This document shows, one piece after another, positions 27,119-39,800 of a stretch of DNA of 64,000 nucleotides. This DNA is from Stenopsyche tienmushanensis (Eukaryota > Arthropoda > Insecta > Trichoptera > Stenopsychidae): the NCBI GenBank assembly GCA_008973525.1, contig WACJ01000514.1:2480001-2544000 (forward strand), written 5' to 3'. The position numbers and the translations under genes were made by a program. Under the pieces are notes generated by a model. It did not search any database and was not told the DNA's origin. It saw only the letters and a program-made list of their open reading frames with translations. Position 1 is the stretch's first letter, and each line of letters begins with the position of its first letter.

Positions 27119-27762
27119 CTAACCTTTTGCACTCCGAACCATTCTGGACATTACCTACTAGCTACTCAGCACCACTGTTGTAGAAACGTGCATTTTTGAA
27201 CCCTCATATTATATATTGTAGTATAGTTTTGAAACCAACTAAGGTATTATAATAATATTAGACTTATATGAATTTTTAAAACATGAAGAAATATTATTTG
27301 CAAAAAAATCAATATTTTATTTCTTATAATTTTGTACAATATGAGTAACTTTAAAGCATTCCCTAATATACATTGCAGGCTAATTTGCTCACGTTTGACA
27401 ATAATAAGTAGTTTGAGGCCTTTTGCTTCTTAGATGCAGTAAATCATGTAAGAGTTGATAATACACATTTGCATTCCCCAAAAAATGTGTGAAGATTATC
27501 TTGTCTTTCCACGCGCACTTGTCGCGTTCTCTTCTGACATAAAACCCGCTGATTTTTTTCCTATAAATCTAAGTAATTGATTTCTTGTGCCATTTCAACA
27601 GAAAACTTTAGAGAAACATGCATTTCTCAAAAAGTTATGCTGAAATAAGTTGATTTTCTGTAATCACTAATAAACTTTAATGTCCCACGAGAGGGGAAAT
27701 CCGAGTGATATGCTAGAATTACGATGTCCCCTGAGATGGGACAACGGAGTGCAAGGGGTTAA
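27119..27762 (-). mobile_element. piggyBac deletion derivative
   Basis: The right end is CGGAGTGCAAGGGGTTAA (ending 27762) and the left end is its inverted counterpart CTAACCTTTTGCACTCCG (from 27119). TTAA is intact on the right; the left appears mutated to CTAA. Just inside the right end are two related motifs, ATGTCCCACGAGAGGGG and ATGTCCCCTGAGATGGG. The element is about 644 bp, far shorter than an autonomous piggyBac (about 2.4 kb), but it carries a transposase tail on the minus strand (separate entry). Confidence 0.75.
27330..27530 (-). pseudogene. piggyBac transposase C-terminal remnant
   Basis: Minus-strand translation includes LRSKRPQTTYYCQT-stop-A, then PAMYIRECFKVTHI. This matches the piggyBac C-terminal cysteine-rich zinc-binding tail, in which an arginine-rich segment precedes a Cys-x2-Cys, then a Pro-x-Leu-x3-x-Cys-Phe-x3-His pattern. 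The second Cys of the first pair is now a stop, and a further stop interrupts the segment. No part of the catalytic DDD domain remains. It identifies the surrounding TTAA element as a piggyBac internal-deletion copy. Confidence 0.65.
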
Positions 27763-30700
27763 TGATATTTAAAATATATTTTTTTAAATACACTTGATGG
27801 AATAAATTCATTTTAACACTTAACCGACCGAATAAATCAATCATCTCACAAATGCTAAATATCTTTTTAAAATGTTTTTATTGAAATATCAGGCGTCAGC
27901 CAAGACTAAGCCAAGCTATCGAATACATTTTTTCTTTGTCCAAAAAAAATACTTCTAGATCGATCATATTAGATAATTCGGATTTAAAACCATGAATGTC
28001 AAAATTTTTCTGGGAAAATTACACATATTATCCCGTGATTGGTTAAGTTTTAAAAAGAGTTTTTATGGTCTTTTTGACTTTAAATATTCTAATATAAAAA
28101 ACGCTCTTTTATTTCATCGAATTGATACTCTTACTTCAAATAAATGATGTCATGTTTTGGAGTAGTTCATTGTGTATCCTTTTTTCTATCGGTCTCGTTT
28201 AATTACGATATTGATATGTCATGTCCTGGATTGTCCCTTAGAAGAAGTAAATTGACACCGCAGTCGAATTTTTTTTATCCATCCGAACTTTTTCAATAAG
28301 TTGAAAGTGGTTTTGCTCGAGTCGTATGTACAAAGCACACACACACACACTGAGCTCTCCTTATTTTTTCTACCCCTCGTGTTTATTTTTCTTTTATTCC
28401 ACTTACGCGGCGAAGCCTTCAATGTGAGAGTCCTCAAAAAGTTGTTTCATAGAAGGGTAAATATGGGAATTGTGATTTTTATAATGATTTCCTATTTTTT
28501 CCGAGACTTTATTAAATTTTCGTTCGTTTCCAGCCGAGTCGAAGTTAATTGTTTGCATTTCAGTTTTTGCATGGCAGACGTATGTTCGTTTTTATTAATA
28601 TTTTATTAGTTGAAAGGCATTACATTTTCATGTTTATTTCTTTTTTTTTCTTGGAAATTTGTGATGAAAATGAAGAGAAAATATTCTTGCTCCTTTGAAA
28701 ACGTTTTATTTTGAAATAAGTACACTCGAGCAGGGACTAAGTAAGCTTTGTAAAATATGACTAAAGCACTTGAATTTAATCTGTACTTTTTGTCGTTTTC
28801 CGACATCATGCGCTCAGCAGATTTATTTTACTTTGACTTAAAAATATACTTATCTTCACACATACCTATATTTTCTTCCGTATGAAAATTATATGTGGGA
28901 CGGGAGCGAATATTGGCCTTGCTTTTTTGATGCCTTAAGTGCCTTTTATACGGCGTTCGTATTTACAAAGGAACGATTCTTTTTTTCGTTATTTTTTTCA
29001 GCAAGTTCATTCACATAATTGCTTTTGACAAACTTGAATTAATTCCAGTCATCGCAGCACTTAAATCGGCTGAAAACTTTAATGCACAAAGTTCTACAAA
29101 GAACACTTATGAAACTTTTGTATGTTTCAATGTTCTACTACCCAGTTCTCTAACCCAACCTCCCCTTCGCAACCGGTCTGTTCGAGCCAAGTCGCTGCTG
29201 AGACACCTGCTTTTGATCTTGCTAAATTCAAATGGGTGGAGGAAGGTACAGAGTTGTCAAAGCGGAGATATTACGCACTTGCCTAACTCTGAAGGTATTA
29301 TTTTATGTAATTAATTAGTCTCGTCATACGTTATGAAGAGCATGCTTAAATGACGGTTGTTCTTGCTACATATGTATACACAACAACATTTTTCATGTTA
29401 AATGCAAATTTATTTTTGCATCATTTAGATCTTCATTCGCATCGACAAATCCTTCCGCGTGCATATTTTACAAGAACGTTCAGCGCCTTTTAAATATTCA
29501 AGGTTCAAGGTTGATTCTGATTATAATTATTCCATTTTATTGCCTTTATTTGACCAATTTCTTCAATATAATAACTACAATGACGTAACTAAGTTATATT
29601 GTGACTCTTACTTCGTAACCTTTATTAAATTTATGACCTAAATATTTCTCGATTGGCTCAAGCGAGTAATAATCAATACAGACCGATTCGTGTCTCGGAA
29701 GATGGGGGTTCAAGTCTTCCTAACATATGGCTGTTGACATCGCCATCAATTTCCACGTAAATGGACGTACATTGATATAAAACATGAGTACTTCCTCTGT
29801 AAATATACTTTTTTGATTATACTGAAATCTTTAATCTTACATATAATCCATTATTTCCTATATTTTCCACGTATTCGTTTTTTTATCCTACTAATATTAT
29901 TTTTTCGATAAGAGTTTTTTAAATGCCTAAACAAACGGTAATCAGAGCATGTAAATCTTATCAATAAAGTGGGTTCATTGTCAATGATCATTTTGGAATA
30001 GAAGCAAATACCTGCCACGAAGAAATCCATTGGTTTTTCACTTAGATTATTTAGTTTTATTAATTTTTGTCATTACAACATAAAGACTTCGAACTGGACC
30101 GAAAACCAGGAAAACCGTAATTTTTCCCTGAACAAATATTGGCACTACTCTTTTCTAGGCATCCTTTTCGACGATATAAAAACCTTGGTCTAAAAATTAA
30201 TATGCCATGTATTCAAAACGTATACATCTCATCTTCGTTTGTTAATGTTCTCTTACCACGCCGTTTCGTCATATTGTTTTGTAAAAATCAAATACACCCC
30301 GTGAAACTTTTTGACTCTAAATTGTGTTAAGTGTTTTACGCTCGATTTTAATATTATATTAATGTTTTAATTAAATTAATAAAGTTGTTATATAGCATCA
30401 AACATGGGAGAATTAAAAAAGTTTCACCTCTGAATAAATTTACTCAGACAGGTCTTCTCGTGATAGAAGAAAAGTTTCTCAAAATTGATTTTGTTATTTA
30501 CTCTGTTGGTAATTTTTCGGATGTTAATCAATTCAGCAGGAGCGCTCAAATTGCTCAAATTCTTTTATGACGGAATATAACTTCTTAAATGTTTATGTTT
30601 TTCAAATATGTTAAGGTCTTTAGCAATCTAATGGAATAATGCAAGTCTTTTTATACATATTTTAGGTCATTGAAAATAGTAAATACCGTCGGCTTAGATC

Positions 30701-30919
30701 TGTGATTCTCATCACTTCAACTTATTACAAACATTTTATTTATTTAATATGTTTTATAAAGATATCATTATTTAATTTAATATCATTATTAATAATATCA
30801 TTATTACATTTAATAAAAATATTGTTAAGACAAAATGTTCAACCAAATTTGATGGATCGAAAATTGCAAAAAAATATTATATGTATAAAATAATTTGTAC
30901 ACCCATATTTTTCTATATA
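27763..30919. other. Gene-free stretch with a CA microsatellite
   Basis: AT-rich DNA with no supported gene. A (CA)7.5 microsatellite lies at 28336-28350 inside a slightly richer block (28.2-28.6 kb). A tRNA-like pair of promoter words occurs at 29654-29720 but does not fold into a cloverleaf. Confidence 0.35.
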
Positions 30920-31180
30920 CACTTAAACCTTTTTTGTGCGGTAGATGCGTCCCGCGGAAAATCGCACAAAAAAGCTATGATTTACACAGTAAAAGTGAAG
31001 ATCATCGCTGTATGATAATTTTCGTTGCCATTTTTGATATGACAAAATCGCTCTCTTCTTCGGAAGATATAGTATACCCAGTGTCAATGTCATCATTTTT
31101 CTGTGTAGATTTTACTTTAAAAAAAAATGTTTTAAAAAAAACCGCATAACTTCGTAATCGCACAAAAAGAGGTTTGAGTG
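30920..31180. mobile_element. GTGCG-family MITE, copy 2 (short form)
   Basis: 261-bp element flanked by TA on both sides. The left end CACTTAAACCTTTTTTGTGC and right end GCACAAAAAGAGGTTTGAGTG are inverted repeats of about 22 bp. Directly inside the left end, TTTTTTGTGCG is mirrored by CGCACAAAAAAGC, so the terminus can fold on itself. The interior matches part of copy 1 (TAGTATACCCAGTGTCAATG), so this is an internally deleted version. Confidence 0.85.
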
Positions 31181-34100
31181 TAAATAGTTTTTGTTCGCAC
31201 AAATATCAACTTATCCGAAATTAGGTTTCGTCCTTTTTTAAAAATATTCCCATTTTGTTAGATATTATTCTAATTTCTTATCATCATTCATTTTCATAAG
31301 AAGATTCGTTAATTCTCAATGTCTTCTATGATTTTGCTCCAGAAGTTATTGTTAACAGTCTGTTTAAAGTGAACATGCTAAATAAGTATGATAATCCATA
31401 GCAATTACATTTTACAATTTAAAAAATATAATTAGCTTGTTAAAGTATTCAAGTTTTTTGTCCATGTTCTCCAATCGATTAGCGATATTTATTGGATTGA
31501 AAATATTGATAAACTCTATCGTAAAAATATATCCAGGACTAGTCATTTTTAATAATATTCTCTTACTAATTAGGAAAGTTTTCATACATTTCCACATCCG
31601 TCGGAAACACCGTGCCAAAATTGAAATCAGTAAGTTCATCTAGTTTGATTGTACGAAGAGGCAACTTTAAATTCTCTTTGACGCTCGCTCTGAAAGGAGA
31701 TAATGAATAGCGATTGGGCCTTAAGACTTCTTTGCGCCTTAACGCGCGTCTTCAATCACCTCAGAGGGGCCCTCTGAGCCCTCTAAAAGCGCCTTTGTTA
31801 AATATCTTCGCTTCAATGGGCCTTTGAAATTGGTACCGAGATCAGCGGCGTTGACTCGAGCTACGCCCGATGATAGTTCGGCTTCAATCCGCTCCTCTGG
31901 GATTTTAGCATAATAAAGGATGTATACGATGCTCTCGCAAACACCTCATCCTCGCAAATACGTCGTTCCTCTCCATAATTCATACCAGATCCGACTAACG
32001 AGGTAAATAAAGTGAATAATCCTAGATCGCTGGGACTGGCAAAAAATCGTGGAAAAATATATATTTCCGACGTACTCCCGAGGGTTGAGAATATTCATCA
32101 TATTGATCCAGTTTAAGTGTTACGAAATACGGCTCGGTGTTTTGGACAGCTTTATTTTGAACACTTTAAGTATCGACCTTTCGCTATTTTATGGATATTT
32201 TAACTCGCCGATAAATTTTTATAGGTCCGGTTCGACCACCCCGCTATAATATCTTTTGTTACAGTCAAGTTTTATAGTCAAATAGATTTAAGATTGTATG
32301 TATTCCAGTTTTTTTTTTAATAAAATCAACCTAAGTTTCCCATAATAAAACTTACGCTTCTTTTCAACATAATTTTTTTATGACCATAATTTGTTTTACG
32401 CTAAACCCCTCTTTATAAACAACCCTCGGTCTAAAACGCGAATTTAACAAGCACTATTGAACGCAACATACCAACTTACTTTTGTCAGTATTATATTTTT
32501 AATATATTTTTTTTTCCAATAGCGCACTTATTTCTGTGATTTCATCACATTCTTTTAACCCTTTGAAATCCAGGCATAATAAATGATATATTAGTTATTA
32601 GAGATGAGGGAGGGAACGCCTCCTTCCCTAAAAACATGTAAATTAATTATTTCCTTGTAATTAATCGAATTATAACAATGCACTCTGAAATGCGGTTCAG
32701 TAATGCAAGGTTGATTGCATCATTCGTTTCAGTAAGCATTTCATTGCGGTTGAGTAAGAAACTGTTTAATTAGCAGATGTCCATAACAATGTAAATAATT
32801 GAAAAATTTGAATCGAACTTTTTAATCGATCATATATGCATTTATAGCCAAACCAAATATTTCTAATAAGTGCATTATTCGTTTGCAGATCCTGCAAATA
32901 TTTATCATTCAAAATTAATAAACTGATAATTCAGTGGAGAATTATGGCTTTATTTACTGCCAAAACTGTTTACGAAAAGCTGACAATGCTTGCCTTAGTT
33001 ATAGTTATAATGTGCTGCAGCGAACTGCTTTTGACTGTTGTATGACGACAATCAATTTCCATTCAGATAAGTTAATGGTTGTTTCAGAAATTCAATATTT
33101 AATTTTTCATTACATAGAATAGTGATCGATAAATTTTGCTTCAGTCTTTTTATAAATGAAGCATAAACATTAAACATGAATTTATTTTTAAAATCGACTA
33201 TATCAGTTAACATTTTTATAGCCGAACATAAAATATGTCGAAAACGATCTTTCATATATTATATTATTAACTTTTATGTCGTGTTTACCATGATCGAAAT
33301 CATCGAATGGTGATTTCAGCTTCTGATGCAAAAGCTTTCAGACTCGCTGATTGATGCGTCCGGCTCTTAAAGTGTTAAGACGATTTTTAAAAATATCGCA
33401 CACAAATAGATTTAGTAACCTACATAAAAATATGCATTAGACGTTTTTGATTTTCGTATAAATTTTGATTTATTTTAGCTATATAGTATATTGTAGCAGA
33501 TTAATTCAAAGCCAAGTGAATTTGTTGCGCAGCACTATTATATTTTTATGTGTTTATTTGACTTGAGTCTCGCCACCATCAAAGCAAAACGATAGCATAG
33601 TAACGTGTATATTCTGGAATCATAAAATTTTCATGAGCTTTAATAGCCTTAATGCCACATTTCGACATTTATTTATACACGAATTTAACAGGTTATTATG
33701 AAATTAGCAAATTCACACGTAGTCCGGAAATATTGTTATCGTACATTAAAGCCGCACCCCGACGAAGACTTGGGCAAATTGCATCAGATTGGTATTATTA
33801 ATCCTTCGTATTTTTATTCGATCCATCCTTTCTACGGTGCTGTTGATTCTCGTCCGAAATACTCCCCCTTTAAATGCGATCGACCCCTCGGCAATTATGC
33901 ACCCCACCGACCCTCGCAGTCATTATCGATAATTTTGAAAACCCCTGTGCTTAATTTTTATGATTCACCGGAATAATTTTGTTTGCCAATCATATCTTTA
34001 TAAGGCCGATTCGATTGTGCGATGTTAAAAAGGTATGATGTACTCAAATCCTGACCTCGTGCCTCCACCCCATATGGGAGTGCGAATGATACTTTTTTAT

Positions 34101-35560
34101 CACTTCACAGGTGTGCCATATAGTCCATTTCGTTCAAATTAAAGTCATCTAAAGTGTGTAAAAGCAAACTTTTCAAATTAACCGTCACTCGTTTGTCATA
34201 AAGGTCTCCGAGTAATATGGACCCGAACTCGGTCCAGCTCGTCAGGGAAGAGACTCCATTTCGTTCCCACTGTGTTTACTCAATATTCGGAGCCAAATGG
34301 TTGCAATATGTACATTTTGACCCTTATAATATGCCTGTTTACCGTTATGAATACCTAAATATTTGCCCCCACTGCATAATTATGAATTTCTGTTATGGGA
34401 CCCCTTTTCATTATTGGGATAATAACTTCCGCACTCAACATGGACGTATTTATTATTCGGGCGCGTGGACTACTTTTTTATATCGAATTTCGGTAAAATG
34501 ATTGGCGTTTATGTAGCACGATTATTGAGATTGAATGCTTGTTGGTCTCTAATTAAAATATTTACACCCTTAATATTATAATGGCAGATGGCACAACATA
34601 TGAATCATAGCTCGGACGATACATACCCTGTTCCGCGATTTCGATCAATCATTAATGTCTTTCATAGGTTTTTGATTTTTTTAGGCCAAGTGAGGTTTAC
34701 CTTGTAGTCTACGTAGTATTAAAAATACTACCCGGTTGACATTTTATTTCTTATTAAATAATTGATTTCATAATGAATGTCTATGTTATATATTATGCAT
34801 GAATTTAACGAGCCACATACAGTAACTATCCAATAAATTCTTAGAACGGTCTGTGTTCATCCCAGAAACCAACCCTAATTTGTGTGTCGTGTCTCATTTG
34901 AATGGTCGGCTTGGATAGTTTCTGCAATATCTCGAGCACTTTAGCGACGATTATCTTCAATTATAGTCCCTGTACATTGTTATCGTCAATCTAGGCAGGA
35001 AATCCATGGCATCGGTTATCGGTCGGATCTTGATTTATTTTTATAATATGCCATACAAAATGTCCAATTAATGTTTAATGTATTCGGAAGAAGTAAAACC
35101 ATTTGATACATATATATCTTCGATTATATTAGATCTGTTATATTCAAGCAGTTTTTATTGTGTCACTATTTTTCAACAATGACGCCAAATTGTTACTTGG
35201 AGGCGAGTACTCTAAATAACGTTTCTATGCTACAATGGAAGATATACACTTTTTATTAAGAGATATGTCTTTTTCCAATGTGGGGCAATCCTTTTAGATG
35301 CACGAAAATGAGTCATTTTTATGATTTTTTTAATGGTGATAAAATAACCGTATCATTTTAAATTTTTGACATTGTAAAGGGTTTGCCTCCCTTAATGAAA
35401 ATAAATCTGAATATCCGAATATTGCATTGAATATTGTCTACTTCAACTTTTGTTTAAAATCCAAGATAGGAAGATAAAACGAGTATGAAGCCTTTAAAGC
35501 TGCAAGATCATCTCATAAGAGACATCTTGGTGACATCGGCTATGAAATTGCTGTCTTCTA
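31181..35560. other. Gene-free stretch, denser blocks at 31.65-32.25 and 33.7-34.5 kb
   Basis: 31650-32250 and 33690-34500 are richer in GC and low in repeats; open frames of 92 and 94 codons in the latter have no recognisable domain and no convincing splice sites. A solitary TTAACCCTTTG near 32557 resembles a piggyBac-type end but has no partner. The rest is AT-rich. Confidence 0.3.
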
Positions 35561-36845
35561 TTGGGTTGGTGCAAAAGTTAAGGCCGTTTTTTATGATCCT
35601 AGGTAAAAAATTATTTTTTTCAAAAATGATGAATAGCATCTTCTTTTAAATGATTCCATTGTATAAAGGATGCTTTCCCTCTACTTTCTATTCAGTTTTG
35701 GTCTGGCCAGAGTACAGTGAAAAGCCCTTGTATTTTTTCAAAATGTCGGTCGATAAAGTGCATTTACGTCATTGTTTACTTTATGAATTCCGAAAACACA
35801 ATACCGCGAGTGTGAAAACCAAAAACATTTGCGAAGTGTATGGAACAGATGTCATCAAAATTCGACAGGTACGAAAATGGTTTACAAAATTCCGATCTGG
35901 GGATTTTTCACTAATTGATAAACCACATATCGGGCAGCCATTGAAGTCTGATGACGACAAGTTTAAAGTCATAATTGACACCAATCCACGTCTAACCACC
36001 AGGGAGATCGCGTCGATGATGGGAGTTAACCAAAGAATCGTATTAAGACATTTGAAGGGTATGGGGATGGTTTCGCGGTACGACGTTTGGATACCTCATC
36101 AATTGTCGGCTGCCAATTTATTGGATAGTGTTTCAACGTGCGTTACTTTGAGTGCGAGACAAAAATGTGAACCTTTTTTGCATCGTTTGGTAACGGAAGA
36201 TGAGAAATGGGTCGTGTACAACAACGTGACAAGAAAAAGACATTGGGCTATACCTGGAAAAGCCCCATTAACAACTTTGAAGGCCGAAATCCACAAAAAA
36301 AAGTTATGCTTTGTGTTTGGTGGGATTAAAAGGGTATTGTATATTTTGAACTCTTGGAACCCAATCAGACAATTACAGCAGAACGATATTGTCAGAAATT
36401 ATCCAAATTGAACATCGCCCTTCAAAAGAATAGACCAGAATTGGTAAACAGAAAAGGGGTAGTGTTTCATCACGACAACGCGCGACCACGTAAGACTTTG
36501 ATGACCCAACACAAGCTAAATGAGTTGAATTGGGATGTTATCAAGCATCCACCGTGCTCTCCAGATCTTGCTCCTTCCGATATTTATTTATTCCGATCAC
36601 TGCAAAATGTTTTAAATGATAAAAAAGTTGATACAATAGAGCAGGTAAAAACATCCCTTACTACATTTTTCGCATCAAAATCCACGGAATTTTACACTAA
36701 TGGTATTAAAAAGTTGATAGAAAGATAGGAGAAGGTTATAAGAACAGATAGAAATTATATAATTGATTAAATAAATACTACAAGTCTAAAAAAAAATGTT
36801 TAATTGTATGTGTAAAAAACGGCCCTAACTTTTGCACCAACCCAA
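35561..36845 (+). mobile_element. Full-length mariner element
   Basis: A 1285-bp element bounded by TA at 35559-35560 and 36846-36847. Its terminal inverted repeats are 33 bp with a single mismatch, beginning TTGGGTTGGTGCAAAAGTTA. The repeat start resembles that of the cecropia-type mariners such as human Hsmar1 (GGTTGGTGCAAAAGT), although subfamily assignment would need a tree. Length, TA duplication, terminal repeats and the enclosed single transposase gene are all as expected for a complete mariner. It is the best-preserved transposon in the window and therefore likely the youngest. Confidence 0.97.
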
Positions 36846-39800
36846 TATAAGCTGATAGAAGCTTCCAAAAAGCTTCGTAATATTTCATCCTTTAATAGCA
36901 ATATCAATATTGATACCGACAGCCTAATGGCTTTTAAATTATTTTCAAAATATTAATATTCAAAGTAAATACTGCTTGAATTTTTATTATGCAAAAATAT
37001 ATATTACATTGTCGTTTTTCTTCGGAAAGGTTAAATAACGCGGACGATAAAAACTATTAATTTTAAGGGAGATCTAAAAAACTTTATTTTAATATACGTT
37101 TTTTAATTACAATATCGTTTCAATGGATTCAAGTCAATAATTTGAAATTGTTTTCTTACCGCTTCGTCTTCGGCTTTGATGTTTTTTTCGTGCTTCGGTA
37201 ATTAATTTTCGTCATATTTTTTTCGCTTTTTATCCGAAGACGTTTTCGATTGCTGCTTCCAGCATACTAATTACCTATTTCTATTATTTTGCTCGCGGTG
37301 AGGCTACGTGATTACATTTAGCAACCGTCTCTTGACTTTCTTCTACAAACATGAAGCACCTTCTTGTGTACACAAAACTCCCGAAAGGCTTCTTACTCTG
37401 AAAGGAAGTAACATCGGCTCTTTTGCACCGCGGGTAATTCCTCATCCAAAGCGTCGAGGCATTAGAATTTCCGACCTAATTAATATGGACTGAAGCTTTA
37501 ATCACCTGCTCCTACAGGATCTGATCCATCCGACCTCTCCTTTGACGGGACGCTTTCAATGCCCTGCGTTTGTATCAGCTTTCGTGAAATTTTCTCTTTC
37601 AGGTTAATTGATTTGGGAATTTTTACGTTCAAAACGGTATGATCAAACGTATCAATTCAATTATCGTAACGGCAATCATTATTTTTGTTAATGAAAAACA
37701 CATAAATTCTTAAGAGAAATAAAGGCAAACATCATTGGATTCGGCCTGATTTCTGATTTCTTTTTTTAATTTTAAATTGAAACATTTTGGAAGCTTAAAA
37801 TATAGTTGATGTTAATAGAGAACTCCCATCCGTTTCCTGTATACTATTGCTATATACATATTTATTTCAATGAAAATTCAATAATCTTATACATCCTATT
37901 TCTTCGCTTGTATATTTTTAAGCGCCAATTTGGTATCTGACATTAACTTCCGACGTATTTATAAGATCTTTCAATTGTTACGCTGAAGAAATTCAATACC
38001 GCCTCCGTCTGTCGAAAAATGAGAATACGCTAATATTAAATTGCACAATCAAAAAATAATTCATACAGAAATGTGTTAAAAGATTTAGGAAAAAGCTGAA
38101 AGGGACAACGAATTCGAATCTTCTTTGTGGGGATTTGCTTGCAATTAAACCTACATTAACATAGGACGACTGTGTATTTTCAGCAACGGGAGCTTTCGCA
38201 ACAAAAAATAAGCAAATCTGTCTCTCAACATCCTTTTATTTTTTCGTAGCTATATTTTAATTAAACTTATTAATATTTACATTTAAAAAATATTTTGTTG
38301 CGAGATTTAGCATTAGCTTACAAACATGTAACGAAGTTTGATCTAGGTTTAGTCTGATTTTCTTGATAAAGAGAAGCAAGCCCTCTTTATTTAAAATCAT
38401 TTAAAAATCATAATATTTTTGCTACTCGTTCGTAAACTTTTTCCCTACTTTTCCTGAAAACTCCTATTCGAATAATATTATCCTCTCTTAACTAAATCGG
38501 AAATATAATGGAATACGACCACATGAAAATCTTTTATATACCTAGAAAAATCTCTTGCGGATATCGCCTACATCCAATAACGGATATGGCACATTAAGAA
38601 GAAGAAACATAATCTAAGCTTTTGTCTTATCGGTACGATAATCAAATGGCTTGATATATCCAACCTGAAGATATTCTCTTTTAAACTTTTAGTATTAATT
38701 ATTATTTCTTATTTTTAAACAAGAATTGATTATATTATAAGAAAGTTTCTCCCATAAAATCATTGAAGACAACTCATTATTTATAATTAAGAACAAACAC
38801 AATAAAAGTTCATAGATAATGTTCCTTTCAATATTGAACTACGAGAAGTTGAATGTATGATTTAATTAGCATAGATACTCTTTTGCTTGAATAAATACTT
38901 GACTACTTGGCCGCACTATGGTTATACAATTGCTCACTGTTTTAACGAGCATAATTCACGGATGCATAGTGCAAAATTTGCTTATTAAATTTGAAACAAT
39001 TTAAGAATGTTTTAAGATACTAGAAATACAATTACAATGAATCAAAGCGTATTTCAGGAAGAAGTGCTAATCCAATATATAGAAGCCGATCAAATAATAT
39101 TCAATACAAATATATTTGCTTTATCTAATAACATATTTATTCTGTAATATAATCATATACTGAGCAAATTTAATCAATTCTCTTTTGCTCGCTATAACGA
39201 AGTTCAATTGTATTTATCATTGGATTTTTAGAATTATTTAGGTCACTATATTAAATTGCGTTAAAATGAACGTTTTTCTTGATTGAAATAATTTCAAATC
39301 GTGTTATCGAGATTAGATCTTGTTGACGTTGTGTTGAATTCCATACAAGCACTTCTTGTTACTTCGTTTTATTTTATACATAGTGTCTATTGCATCGTTA
39401 TTTTTTATGGCGTGCACTTCTGCTTAGCATTCGCAACGAATATCTGTATAATGTTGCTTTTCTTACACAGTTTGTTGTAAATGCGGTTTTGTATCGATCT
39501 TTTCCATTATCATCCCTTGTTATTTTTATTTGTTTTGAATATTAGCTCATTGCGGATTTTTCTTATCTGGATTTTGTTTCAGTGAGGCCATCAGGTGACT
39601 TGGCTCAAAAGTGAACTTACCGGCCATAAATACAAAGTCCGTCGTTAGTAGCTTAATGGCCGTGTAATAAAAGTGTTACTCGTATTCCAGCTGTTCCATT
39701 TTCGACTTCATTTAGGGTTGATTTCCTTTATGGGTTCTTTTTTGTATTATGTTGTTCTGAGTACGTGAAAGCTCTCGTGTCGGATTGTCAATATTGTATC